Assembly (NCBI GenBank): GCA_964411125.1
Contig: CAYPJU010000098.1
Span: 1 to 20,409, forward strand
DNA length: 20,409 bases
Reading direction: 5' to 3'
Origin: JBFIHF01 sp964411125
Lineage (GTDB): Bacteria > Myxococcota_A > Bradymonadia > Bradymonadales > Bradymonadaceae
Under the pieces are notes generated by a model that saw nothing but the letters and a program-made list of their open reading frames with translations, made no database searches and was not told the DNA's origin. Made by a program: the position numbers and the translations under genes. Each line of letters opens with the position of its first letter. The first letter of the stretch is position 1. This document shows positions 13,101 through 20,282 of this stretch, piece by piece.

Positions 13101-13642
13101 TGGTCGACGAGGGTTGCCCGACGTGTGTCCCCTCCATCGAGTACTGCGACGGGATCGACAACGACTGTGACGGTGAGATCGACGAGTGCTGTCTGGACTG
13201 CACGGTCTCGGGCGAGCGCTGCGACGGTCTCGACAACGACTGTGACGGTCGCTTCGACGAAGGTTGCTACATCTGCCAGCAGACGGAGACGTGCGACAAC
13301 GGCATCGACGACGACTGCGACGGCAAGATCGACGAGAACTGCGGTGGTTGCACCGGCAACGAAGTCGAGCTTTGCGACGACAACACGGACAACGACTGCG
13401 ACGGCCTGGTCGACGAAGACTGCGGCGGCGTTTGCATCACGGTCGAAGTCTGCGACGGCGTCGACAACGACAACGACGGGATGATCGACGAAGGGTTCGA
13501 CCGCGACAGCGACGGATTCACGATCTGCGGCGGCGACTGCAACGACAACGACGCCAACATCAACCCCGACGCAGGCGAGCTTTGCAACGGCAAGGACGAC
13601 AACTGCAACGGCCTCATCGACGTCGACGGCAACTGCAACTGA
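10148..13642 (+). CDS. TSP3-repeat and MopE-type repeat lipoprotein
   Basis: A 1164-residue, very acidic lipoprotein (lipobox LVGC, Cys20) with an Asn/Thr/Gly linker to about residue 70. Residues ~72-497 are thrombospondin type 3 calcium-binding repeats: 14 DNC-type motifs in seven pairs, typically DNCPxxANxDQxDxDGD then GDxCDNCP. Residues ~498-770 are Cys-rich with small EB/Dickkopf-like modules (CTTSADCGANANC, CTQNNDCPSGSAC). Residues ~773-1164 hold about 15 MopE-type repeats of the form C-[DN]-G-x-D-[ND]-[DN]-C-D-G-x-[IV]-D-E-x-C. The last copies are atypical (CDGVDNDNDG, CNGKDDNCNG). No MYXO-CTERM or other C-terminal sorting signal is present; the lipid anchor replaces it. It should be a long, calcium-stiffened, disulfide-rich surface rod. 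MopE of Methylococcus is a copper-binding surface protein, but only the repeat motif is shared here, so copper binding is not established. GAGAG precedes the ATG. Confidence 0.88.
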   Translation: MNRHWSRLVAVAAVAALVGCGDCGGTGSNNSNNDNNDATNNQTSPGSNNTTGESNNGTTGGASNNGTTPGEDGDGDGYDDDEDNCPDDANADQADTDGDGPGDVCDNCPDIANVDQADSDGDGIGDACDDENMGDRDGDTILDVGDNCPDDANADQADSDGDSFGDVCDNCPNTANFDQADADGDGTGDACADGGDGDRDMDGTPDVVDNCPDIANADQADADGDFVGDVCDNCPATANFDQADMDGNMIGDECDDTDSDNDTVIDRDDNCPMTPNMDQADADGDFRGDVCDNCPNVANFNQVDTDGNMVGDACDVSDSDGDTIPDADDNCPSDPNTNQGDADGDTIGDVCDNCSTTANADQADADGDGEGDACEFFDQDGDGVEDSLDNCVRSVNPTQEDIDRDGVGDVCDNCPVVPNTTQDDADMDGTGDACTGPDADGDTWIDMFDNCPNVTNADQLDVDGDGIGDVCDNCPTTSNADQADADPATPEGDLCEGFSSPAPSGRTDFWARCADDCNPQTTTCYDSNNCNTDCNDGVDNDNDGLTDQADPGCLSPCDTNEGDGISGNNPTCISGDNSCFDTNPRCRTECLFDGNSGTGNDIAECEPPPGCDCYGCCGQGECNNGVCAGTACTTSADCGANANCVDSDGDNTADTCAPACTQNNDCPSGSACTLDSDGVGGADTCELLTCTQDSECGTFLLDGSACKKNQQCINSGCGVCVNLQVRACDEDVDCYIDGVDRGGICVGDPNPGDNNSEGLCECGQAFCGQCPEECDGVDNNCDGQVDEVCTPMCTPLLEICDGIDNDCDMEVDEGCGNCRLEVCDGVDNDCDNQIDEGCPTCSPSPELCNGVDDDCDGMIDEGCPACIPGPELCNGKDDDCDGIIDEDCMMCTPNPETCDGIDNDCDGEIDEGCPACIPGPELCNGVDDDCDGIIDNDCSSCMPSPEMCNGVDDDCDGRIDEGCPDNMCMPNPELCDGVDNDCDMLVDEGCPTCVPSIEYCDGIDNDCDGEIDECCLDCTVSGERCDGLDNDCDGRFDEGCYICQQTETCDNGIDDDCDGKIDENCGGCTGNEVELCDDNTDNDCDGLVDEDCGGVCITVEVCDGVDNDNDGMIDEGFDRDSDGFTICGGDCNDNDANINPDAGELCNGKDDNCNGLIDVDGNCN
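10363..11640 (+). repeat. Coding tandem repeats (TSP3, seven double units)
   Basis: About seven copies of a roughly 180-190 bp double unit. Each encodes two DNC-x-x-x-x-N-x-x-Q-x-D-x-D-G-D modules, with near-identical DNA such as GACGTCTGCGACAACTG recurring throughout. The high DNA similarity between units suggests expansion by recombination. It also creates long false open frames on both strands. Confidence 0.85.
12466..13639 (+). repeat. Coding tandem repeats (MopE type, about 15 units)
   Basis: About 15 units of roughly 70-85 bp encoding the C-D-G-x-D-N-D-C-D-G-x-x-D-E-G-C motif, with variable 5-12 residue spacers such as PACIPGPEL (used twice). Units are similar but not identical, and the last three are the most diverged. 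Confidence 0.85.
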
Positions 13643-13644
13643 TG

Positions 13645-13720
13645 GCGCTGCGCGCGGGACCGCGCTTCGCGCGGTGGGGGACCGCGCTTCGCGCGGTGGG
13701 GGACCGTCGCTTCGCGCGGT
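13645..13720. repeat. 22-bp tandem hairpin repeats running into the assembly gap
   Basis: The palindrome ACCGCGCTTCGCGCGGT occurs at 13659-13675 and 13681-13697, and with one inserted T at 13703-13720. The spacing is 22 bases and the units are joined by GGGGG-type spacers. A degenerate copy (GCGCTGCGCGCGG) precedes them from 13645. Each copy can form a 7-bp stem with a TTC loop. Right of the gap the sequence resumes with GCGCGGT (13821-13827), the end of another copy, so the array very probably fills the gap. It lies between two convergent genes. Confidence 0.8.
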
Positions 13721-13820
13721 NNNNNNNNNNNNNNNNNNNNNNNNNNNNNNNNNNNNNNNNNNNNNNNNNNNNNNNNNNNNNNNNNNNNNNNNNNNNNNNN
13801 NNNNNNNNNNNNNNNNNNNN
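13721..13820. other. Assembly gap (100 N)
   Basis: Exactly 100 undetermined bases, the usual placeholder for a scaffold gap of unknown size. Hairpin-repeat sequence is on both edges, so the true length and copy number are unknown. An extra gene inside cannot be excluded. Confidence 0.97.
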
Positions 13821-13826
13821 GCGCGG

Positions 13827-16800
13827 TCAGAACTCGGTGAGCATGTTGGTGCATTCGTCGCGGAGGAGTGCCTGGAGGTCGTTGGGGTCGCCGTCGCAGG
13901 GGGTGGGGACGTCGAGGAGTTCGAACTTCTGGAGGGCTGCTCGGGAGTGGGGGGAGTCGATGGAGCGCAGTGAGCTCAGGATGGCGTGGCGAGTACGGAA
14001 GTTGGCGTCTTCGTAGCGTTCGACGAGTAGAGGGAGGGCGCGGTCGCCGCCGATGGGACCGACAGCGGCGAGGGCGGCGTGGCGTACTTTGGGGTCGGGG
14101 TCGTCGACGAGGTGGGTGGCGGTCGCAAGCGCTTCGTCGTCGCCGGTGAACCGCGCGAGGACCTGGACGGCGCCGGCGCGTGCGGCGGCCCTGGGGTGGT
14201 GCGCGGCCGCGAGGACGGCGGGGCGGACGTCGTCGGGGGGATAGTGATCGAGCTGCCGCACGAGTCGCTGCGCGCGCTGGTCGCTCGCGGTGGCGACGGC
14301 GCCGAGGACGGCGGGGATGTCGGCGACGTCTGGAGCATGGGGAAGGAGGAAGGCCGCGGAGAATCGTGCGTCGGGTCCAGCGAGCATCGTGATGTTGCGC
14401 AGGTTGGGGCGGATTCCGGCGACGATGCTTGGGAGAGGGTGGTCTGGCGAGGTGTCGTCGGGTGCGATGGAGACGAGGTCTTGCAGGACGAGGAGCCTCC
14501 GGTCGGGATCTTCGAGTCGCTCTCGGGCCACAGCCGTGACGACGGCGATTCGCCGGGCGAAGGCCTGGTCGAGGCCGAGCCTCTCTTCGAGCCGCCACGT
14601 TGCGAGCGAAGGTCGTCGTTCGAGAAAGTCGTGATCTTCGAGGGTGGTGTCGATGGCGGTGCAGAGACCGCGCCGAGCGACCTGTCGGGCTTCCTCGTCG
14701 ACGTCCCACAGCGTCGTCAGCAGCTCGCGGCTGGCCGCATCGGTGTCCTGGCCGGCGAGCTGCACGGCGGCGAAGTATGCGAGCGGCGGCGAGGCTTCTC
14801 GAAGCACTCGCCCGAGGAGGTCGGAGGCTCGGTGCGAAGCACCCCCGAGGGCCCAGACGGCGGCGTGTCGAACTTCGGCCTCGGCGCTGAACGCAGCGGT
14901 GCGCAGGAACTTCGAAGCGTCGTTTGTCGGGACGTCCCGAAGCGCGTGGATCGCGGCGAGGCGTTCGTCGTGGTTGCCGCGCGCCGCGATCTCGAGGAGG
15001 AGCGGCGCTTGCGAGGGGTGGGGTGTCCATCGCATGGCGGTGAGGGCTGCGATACGGGTCTGGGGATCTGGAGAGCGGGCGGCACGACCGAGGACTCTGG
15101 CGGCCGCAGGATGACGTGTTCGAGCGAGGACGACGAGCATCTCCTCGGTCCACTCCTCGACGTGGTTCCACTGTTCGGCGGCCGCGCGTGCGACTCGTTC
15201 ACCCGGGTAGAGGGCGAGGATCGTCGAAGCACGGCCGCGGTCGTCGAAGTCGTCGGAGAGCATTGCCTGGATGAGGATCGGAAAAGCGTCGAGGGCGAGG
15301 TCGGCGAAAGCTCGGGCGGGTTCGTGCGCGTACACGAAGAGCTGCGAGTAGACGGCGACCATGACGGCGACGAAGTCGTCGTCTCCCAGGTTGCCACGGG
15401 CGCTGCGAAACGCGCGTTCGAGATGACGCAGCTCGTCGTCGGTCTCCGAGTAGTCGAGCGCAGAGAGGGCAGCCGCGATCGCGAAGCTCCCCGATGCGTC
15501 GCGGCGGACGACACGAAGCATGAGTTCGGTCGCCTCTTCCCGCTGGTCGGTCCGTAGCAGGAGCCTCGCGAGGAAGAAGTAGGTGTTGAAGTCGGTCGGC
15601 CGAAGTTCGATGGCGGCGCGGAAATTCTCGATGGCCCGGTCGACGTCGTGGCGCTCCTGCGCCGCGTGGCCGGCGAAGATGCGCAGGTCGGGGTCGTCGG
15701 GGGCCGCGCTGACGGCGCGCTCGATGAGATCGGGGTCTCCACCCGAATCTCCGAACTTCCAACTCAATCTCGCGACCTCACGGTAGGCGCGTCGCCGTTC
15801 GGTGCCGAAGGCGTCGCCCAGCCTGATGTGGGTCCGAATCGCGGACCTCCACTCCCCTCGCTCTTCGTGAAGGTCGGCCAGAAGCCGGGCGGCGGCGCGC
15901 CACGCATTTCGCTCTGCGGGGGAGGTCGTGGTTTCGGGGGCTCGATGCACGATCCGTTCTAGCCGAGGGAAGCCGGGGCCGAATCGGCCTTCCTCGGCGA
16001 GGAGAATGCGGGCGTGCAGGAGGGCGTCCTCGAGCGTACCCGACTCGGCGCGGCGGGCGATTCGCTCGCGGAGGCCGGAGATCCGGGTCTTGCGAGCGAC
16101 CTCGACGAGCCTGTCGGCAGCATGAGGGGCGCCGGCGCGGTGGAGGTCTTCCCAGATTCGGGCCGCTTCCCCCCACCGGTGCGCCTGTTCGAAGACGCTG
16201 GCCAACTGCTGGCGGATCGCGGGCTTGCCGTGTTCGGCGAGCGTCACCGCTCGTTCGAGGTGCCCGATGGCGCGGTCCCAGTCCCGCTGGCGGGCGTAGA
16301 GATCGCCGAGTCGTACTCGGGCTCGCACCGGGTCATCCAGCTCTAACAGCGTCTCCCAGACGGCTCGCCCATCGGCTTCGAAACCATGCTGTTGCAGGAA
16401 GGCCCCGTAGGTTTCGACGACAGCGGTATCGGTAGCGTCGGTCTCCCACAGTCCGCGAACGATCGAGATCGCCTGGTCCGGGAGACCGAAGGAGCGCCAG
16501 GCGGTCGCGACGGCCAGAAGCTGGGCGGAGTCGCCAGCAGCAGCGTTCTGCGCGTCTCGCAGCAGGTCCATCGCCCGCCCCGCATCGCGGAGGGAGAAGT
16601 AGACCCAGCGGGCGTGGGCGATGCGGACGTCGCCGCGATCTGGCCAGCGATGGGCCATCTCCTCGTAGAGTCTTTCGATCTCGGTGGTCGCGTGACGCTG
16701 CTGTAGGAACACGATCAGCCGCTCGCGCGGCTCCAGCAGTTCGGGTTCGAGCCGACATGCCCGCCGCAGCATCCGCTCCGCTTCTTCGTCTCTTCCCGCT

Positions 16801-17723
16801 TCCTCGGCGAGGCTCGCCAGGTAGAGCGAGTCGGCGTAGGAGGGAGCCGACCACTCGCTGCGGAGCTCGTCGTAGATCGCGCCGACCGTCCCGACGGTGC
16901 GGTGGGCGTCGGCGAGTCGAACCCAGAGTTCGCGTCGCAGCCAGGCTCGTCGCCCGGTCGAGGCGATGGCGTCGCGGAGCGCGGCGATCGCTTCGTAAGG
17001 GCGGTTCGCGTCGAGGTAGACCGTCGAGAGATCACGGAAGATCTGTGCCCGAAGCTTTCCGTTACGCGCACTTCTCCGGAGGGCCTCGTGGTAGGCGTCG
17101 ATCGCTTCGAGGTGAAGCCCCGCGACGCTGGCGATCTCGGCGTACTCGATGCGCAGGGAGGCATCGCCCGGGGAGGCTTCGACGAGTCGACGGGACCAAT
17201 CGAGGGCGCGCTCGGGATGGCCGCTGGCGAGGGAAGCGTCGAGCAAGCGGCGGAGAAGGACTCGGCGGTCTCTCGGGGAGGTCGCGAGGTCGAGCGCTTT
17301 CTCGAAGGCGACTTCCGCGCGGTCGGCCTCGCCGCGTGCGACGAGCTCGAGTCCGAGGGTGGACCAGGTCACGCCGGTGGCGTCATCCAGCTCGGTCGCG
17401 CGTTCGAGGGCGTCGAGCGACTCGGCGGCCCGCCCGCGTTCTCGCAAGAGGAGTCCGAGGGCGAGGTAGTCGCGGGAGGTGGGGGCGGCGACGATCCTTT
17501 TCTGGACGCGTCGAATCACGTGGTCGAGTCCGGGGCCGCTCCCCCGGGCGCCGACCAGTCCTCGGAGCGCGAGGTGGTTCGTCGGGTCGGCGAGGAAGAG
17601 TTCTTCGTACCGCCGGCCGAGCTCGGCGCGGCGGGCGTCGTCGTCGCGGACGTTCCACTCCTGGGCATGGGCGGACGGCACGCTCGCGTGGAGGAGAAAG
17701 AGGATGATGACGAATCGACGCAT
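13827..17723 (-). CDS. Exported TPR and HEAT repeat protein
   Basis: A 1298-residue protein. I chose ATG 17723 because it gives a clean signal peptide, MRRFVIILFLLHASVPSAHA, with cleavage before QEWN; the frame is open to 17822, but those residues are not protein-like. Residues ~25-790 are a chain of TPR-like helical repeats, for example GLLLRERGRAAESLDALERA, LGLELVARGEADRAEVAFEK and GDLYARQRDWDRAIGHLERA. Residues ~850-1270 change to HEAT/PBS-lyase-like repeats, such as AARGNHDERLAAIHALRDVP, EAEVRHAAVWALGG and DPDPKVRHAALAAVGPIGG. Such all-helical solenoids are scaffolds for protein interaction; here it would act in the periplasm. The stop sits directly beside the hairpin-repeat array. The EcsC-family gene lies 171 bp upstream on the same strand. 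No catalytic motif is visible and the partner is unknown. Confidence 0.85.
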   Translation of the reverse strand: MRRFVIILFLLHASVPSAHAQEWNVRDDDARRAELGRRYEELFLADPTNHLALRGLVGARGSGPGLDHVIRRVQKRIVAAPTSRDYLALGLLLRERGRAAESLDALERATELDDATGVTWSTLGLELVARGEADRAEVAFEKALDLATSPRDRRVLLRRLLDASLASGHPERALDWSRRLVEASPGDASLRIEYAEIASVAGLHLEAIDAYHEALRRSARNGKLRAQIFRDLSTVYLDANRPYEAIAALRDAIASTGRRAWLRRELWVRLADAHRTVGTVGAIYDELRSEWSAPSYADSLYLASLAEEAGRDEEAERMLRRACRLEPELLEPRERLIVFLQQRHATTEIERLYEEMAHRWPDRGDVRIAHARWVYFSLRDAGRAMDLLRDAQNAAAGDSAQLLAVATAWRSFGLPDQAISIVRGLWETDATDTAVVETYGAFLQQHGFEADGRAVWETLLELDDPVRARVRLGDLYARQRDWDRAIGHLERAVTLAEHGKPAIRQQLASVFEQAHRWGEAARIWEDLHRAGAPHAADRLVEVARKTRISGLRERIARRAESGTLEDALLHARILLAEEGRFGPGFPRLERIVHRAPETTTSPAERNAWRAAARLLADLHEERGEWRSAIRTHIRLGDAFGTERRRAYREVARLSWKFGDSGGDPDLIERAVSAAPDDPDLRIFAGHAAQERHDVDRAIENFRAAIELRPTDFNTYFFLARLLLRTDQREEATELMLRVVRRDASGSFAIAAALSALDYSETDDELRHLERAFRSARGNLGDDDFVAVMVAVYSQLFVYAHEPARAFADLALDAFPILIQAMLSDDFDDRGRASTILALYPGERVARAAAEQWNHVEEWTEEMLVVLARTRHPAAARVLGRAARSPDPQTRIAALTAMRWTPHPSQAPLLLEIAARGNHDERLAAIHALRDVPTNDASKFLRTAAFSAEAEVRHAAVWALGGASHRASDLLGRVLREASPPLAYFAAVQLAGQDTDAASRELLTTLWDVDEEARQVARRGLCTAIDTTLEDHDFLERRPSLATWRLEERLGLDQAFARRIAVVTAVARERLEDPDRRLLVLQDLVSIAPDDTSPDHPLPSIVAGIRPNLRNITMLAGPDARFSAAFLLPHAPDVADIPAVLGAVATASDQRAQRLVRQLDHYPPDDVRPAVLAAAHHPRAAARAGAVQVLARFTGDDEALATATHLVDDPDPKVRHAALAAVGPIGGDRALPLLVERYEDANFRTRHAILSSLRSIDSPHSRAALQKFELLDVPTPCDGDPNDLQALLRDECTNMLTEF

Positions 17724-17894
17724 GGGCCCGGGCGCGGCTGTCGGTTGCTTGTGTGGGGATCGACAACGGCGCGTCCCGTTTGTTCCATGAGAGTTTCTCG
17801 CGCCGTCTCTGCGAGACAGCATCGCCTCCGGGACCGGTGCGATGTTGGACGACCTGCGGACGGGACCAGGCGCTGCCCGCGCGCGAAACCGCGG
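17724..17894 (-). other. Gap between EcsC-family and TPR/HEAT genes
   Basis: A 171-bp spacer between two same-strand genes. It contains a short hairpin (GTCTCTGCGAGAC, 17804-17816 region) but no convincing -35/-10 pair or T-run. I cannot tell whether the TPR gene has its own promoter. Confidence 0.4.
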
Positions 17895-18740
17895 TCAGGA
17901 AGGGTTGGCGGAGGGGGCTCCATGCCGGGCGAGGAGCCAGCGTTCCGAGTAGAGTGTCTCTGCCGTGTCGCAGACGTCTTTCAAGAACGAGCGGTTGTAC
18001 CCACCGCCGACGACCGCTCCGGCGACCGGTACGGCCTGTCCCACCTTGCCTCGCACGAGTCGCAAGACGAGGGCCTGCGCGACCTGATGACCGAGCTCCT
18101 CGGGCAGCTTGTTCGTAGACGTGCTCCGTGCCGAAGTGATGTCTTCCAGGGCTTCGATCAGTTCTCGTTTGGATTCGTCGGTCGAGGCGCTGGCGATAGC
18201 CAGAATGAGGACGGCGAAGTTGCGCTCGAACGGGTCGGCGGGGTCGAAGCCGTAGTACGAGGCGATCTCGAGCGTGGCGCGTAGCGACAGTCCCAGCAAC
18301 GCGGGGAGGTCGATCAGGGCCCCGGGGAGGCCGATAGCGCCTGTGGCGATGCCCTCTCCGACAGCCAGGGCCTGATACTTCAGGGGTACCCCTTTCAGGA
18401 CGTCCTGGCTTTCTTCGATCGTCAGCTCCGAGACGTCCTCGAGCGATTCGACGGAGTGGCCCGCCTCACGGAACTCTTCGAGAACACTCTCGATGGAGAG
18501 GGTTTCGGCGAGGGCCTCGTTCATCGCGACGAGTGCCTTCTGGACGAGGTTGCCGATCGTGGTGGCGACCTGCGTGTCTTCGACGATGCTGGTGAGCTTG
18601 TCGAAAGGGAAGTCGATCGCATCGTGCAGGCGGTCGAATCGCTCGCCGTCGACATTCTTGAACTCGATGATCTTGGAGAGCGCCTCCGATTCGGAGGTGG
18701 TGATACGGTCGAGCTGCATTTCGAGGGGCGACTGTTGCAT
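17895..18740 (-). CDS. EcsC-family protein
   Basis: A 281-residue protein starting at ATG 18740 with AAAGG at good spacing; the frame stays open further upstream, but the added residues are not convincing. The EcsC-family core is seen at 120-180: KYQALAVGEGIATGAIGLPG, then LIDLPALLGLSLRATLEIASYYGFDP and FERNFAVLILAIASAS. The C-terminal signature PVAGAVVGGGYNRSFL, then YSERWL, is at 238-269. The Gly/Ala/Leu-rich parts (123-160, 236-247) look like short membrane-associating helices. The name comes from Bacillus EcsC, part of the Ecs locus, whose biochemical role is not settled; many homologues are annotated only as EcsC family or as possible peptidases. The N-terminal 115 residues are helical and less conserved. 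It is divergent from the MbnH-like gene, separated by 215 bp. Confidence 0.82.
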   Translation of the reverse strand: MQQSPLEMQLDRITTSESEALSKIIEFKNVDGERFDRLHDAIDFPFDKLTSIVEDTQVATTIGNLVQKALVAMNEALAETLSIESVLEEFREAGHSVESLEDVSELTIEESQDVLKGVPLKYQALAVGEGIATGAIGLPGALIDLPALLGLSLRATLEIASYYGFDPADPFERNFAVLILAIASASTDESKRELIEALEDITSARSTSTNKLPEELGHQVAQALVLRLVRGKVGQAVPVAGAVVGGGYNRSFLKDVCDTAETLYSERWLLARHGAPSANPS

Positions 18741-18899
18741 TGGATTACCTTTCAGCGAGAAACATTGGTGGTCCGAGGCTAACCACGGTCGAAAGAATGT
18801 CGCGCGGTCGTCGGTTGTTGCAGTGAGCAGTGACGGGGGTTCGGCCCGTTCGAGGTCCACGCTTCCGAGCGGCATCCGCCGCCCCCGGGAGTGAACGAA

Positions 18900-18928
18900 T
18901 TGTCCTGCAGGGGACGGACCGTTATGGT
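18900..18928 (+). promoter_or_regulatory. Promoter candidate for the MbnH-like gene
   Basis: TTGTCC (18900-18905) and TATGGT (18923-18928) have a 17-base spacer. The spacer begins with the palindrome CCTGCAGG (18904-18911, overlapping the -35 end), and a GACC/GGTC inverted repeat (18917-18929) surrounds the -10. This could be a regulated promoter. The remaining divergent region, 18741-18899, shows nothing I can name. Confidence 0.4.
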
Positions 18929-18955
18929 CGCGAAGTGGACCACGGCGACACCATC

Positions 18956-20143
18956 ATGACGCGAATCACGATCCTCGTTTCTCTCCTCCTCGCCGCGTGT
19001 GGTCCGGGTGGGGACGACAACAACGGCAATGGCGACCAGACCAACAACGAGACGGTCGGGACCAACGCCGGTACATCCGGATGGGTCTGGAATCTGCCCC
19101 CGGGTTTTCCGACGCCGGCAGTGCCCCAGGACAATCCGATGTCGGCCGAGAAGGTGGAGCTCGGGCGGCATCTGTTCTACGACGTGCGTCTATCGGGGAA
19201 CGAGACGCAGTCGTGCGGGTCGTGCCACGTGCAGAGTTCCGCGTTCGCGGACGACCTCGCGGTGTCGGTCGGTTCGACCGGCGAGATGCACCCGCGCGGT
19301 TCGATGTCGCTGACGAACATCGCGTACTCGAGCGTGCTCACATGGGGCAACCCGCTGATGGGGACGCTCGAGGAGCAGATGTTGGTCCCGATGTTCGGGG
19401 AGGAGCCGGTCGAGCTCGGCCTCGCGAGCGCCGAGCAGATGCTGGATCGACTTCGTGCCGACGACGACTACCCGGCAATGTTTGCGGCGAGTTTCGGCGA
19501 GAATCCGGAGGGGGAGTCGATCACGCTCGACAGGGTGACCAAAGCGATCGCGGCGTTCGAGCGGAGCCTCGTCTCGGCGAACTCGCCTTACGACCGCTAC
19601 ACCTACTACGGCGAAGAAGGTGCCCTGACGGAGTCGCAGAAGCGCGGGCGGGACCTCTTTTTCTCGGAGAAGCTCGAGTGTTTCCACTGCCACGGGAGCT
19701 TCAACTTTTCGGACTCCGTGCAGCACGACCAGACGGTCTTTCGTGAGGCGGCGTTTCACAACAACGGCCTGTACAACATCATGGGGACGGGGGCGTATCC
19801 CACGGGGAACCAGGGGGTGTTCGACATCACGGGGCTGATCGAAGACACGGGGCGCTTCAAGGCCCCGACGCTTCGGAACATCGCAGTTACGGCCCCCTAC
19901 ATGCACGATGGGAGCATCGAGACGCTCGAAGAGGTGATCAACCACTACGCGCGCGGGGGGCGGCTCATCGAGGATGGTGAGTTTGCGGGTGATGGAAGGC
20001 TCAGCCCGTTCAAGTCCGACCTCGTGACGGGGTTCGAGATCACCGAGCAGGAGAAAGCCGACGTCATCGCGTTTCTCGAGTCGCTGACGGACGAAGAGTT
20101 CCTCACCAATCCGGCTCATTCCGATCCGTTCGCTGCGGAATGA
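18956..20143 (+). CDS. mbnH: MbnH-like MauG-family di-heme lipoprotein (MXAN_0977 type)
   Basis: A 395-residue lipoprotein (lipobox LAAC, Cys15) with an Asn-rich linker. Two heme motifs, CGSCH (87-91) and CFHCH (242-246), and the CCP/MauG layout are clear. Blocks I recognise from the MbnH/MXAN_0977 subfamily are WNLPPGFPTPAVPQDNPMS (45-63), VELGRHLFYDVRLSGNETQS (67-86), GSTGEMHPRGSMSLTNIAY (106-124), FERSLVSANSPYDRY (201-215), AFHNNGLYN (266-274), TGRFKAPTLRNIAVTAPYMHDG (split 298-319) and LEEVINHYARGGR (324-336). Tyr315/Met316 lie where the distal heme ligand is expected. In methanotrophs MbnH uses a high-valent di-heme state to turn a Trp of its partner MbnP into kynurenine, giving a copper-binding site. 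Subfamily assignment is from memory of conserved motifs. The next gene, 139 bp downstream, is the natural partner candidate. Confidence 0.82.
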   Translation: MTRITILVSLLLAACGPGGDDNNGNGDQTNNETVGTNAGTSGWVWNLPPGFPTPAVPQDNPMSAEKVELGRHLFYDVRLSGNETQSCGSCHVQSSAFADDLAVSVGSTGEMHPRGSMSLTNIAYSSVLTWGNPLMGTLEEQMLVPMFGEEPVELGLASAEQMLDRLRADDDYPAMFAASFGENPEGESITLDRVTKAIAAFERSLVSANSPYDRYTYYGEEGALTESQKRGRDLFFSEKLECFHCHGSFNFSDSVQHDQTVFREAAFHNNGLYNIMGTGAYPTGNQGVFDITGLIEDTGRFKAPTLRNIAVTAPYMHDGSIETLEEVINHYARGGRLIEDGEFAGDGRLSPFKSDLVTGFEITEQEKADVIAFLESLTDEEFLTNPAHSDPFAAE

Positions 20144-20282
20144 TCGCCGCGAGGGGGGAAGGCCGGACGAAGACGAACCTCCCTGCAGGCGGGCGGGATC
20201 CGCGCCCAGGTGCGCGACGTGAGCTTTCCGCGAGATCGTCGCGTTGCTAGTCTGCCTGCCGAACTGGTCGAAGGAGGGAGTA
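20144..20282. other. Gap before the last lipoprotein gene
   Basis: A 139-bp stretch. It contains CCTGCAGG (20182-20189), also seen in the promoter candidate of the MbnH-like gene, a weak GGGCG...CGCCC hairpin shortly after it, and a strong Shine-Dalgarno sequence (AAGGAGGGAG) before 20283. I could not place a firm promoter. Confidence 0.4.

Noticed and set aside
10363..13639. Possible CRISPR array, because of regular repeats
   Set aside because: The repeats stay in one reading frame and encode TSP3 and MopE motifs; there are no identical repeats with unique spacers.
14079..18284. Plus-strand frames of 492 and 460 codons opposite the TPR/HEAT and EcsC genes
   Set aside because: Gly/Arg/Glu-rich low-complexity translations; the minus-strand products have clear repeats and family motifs.
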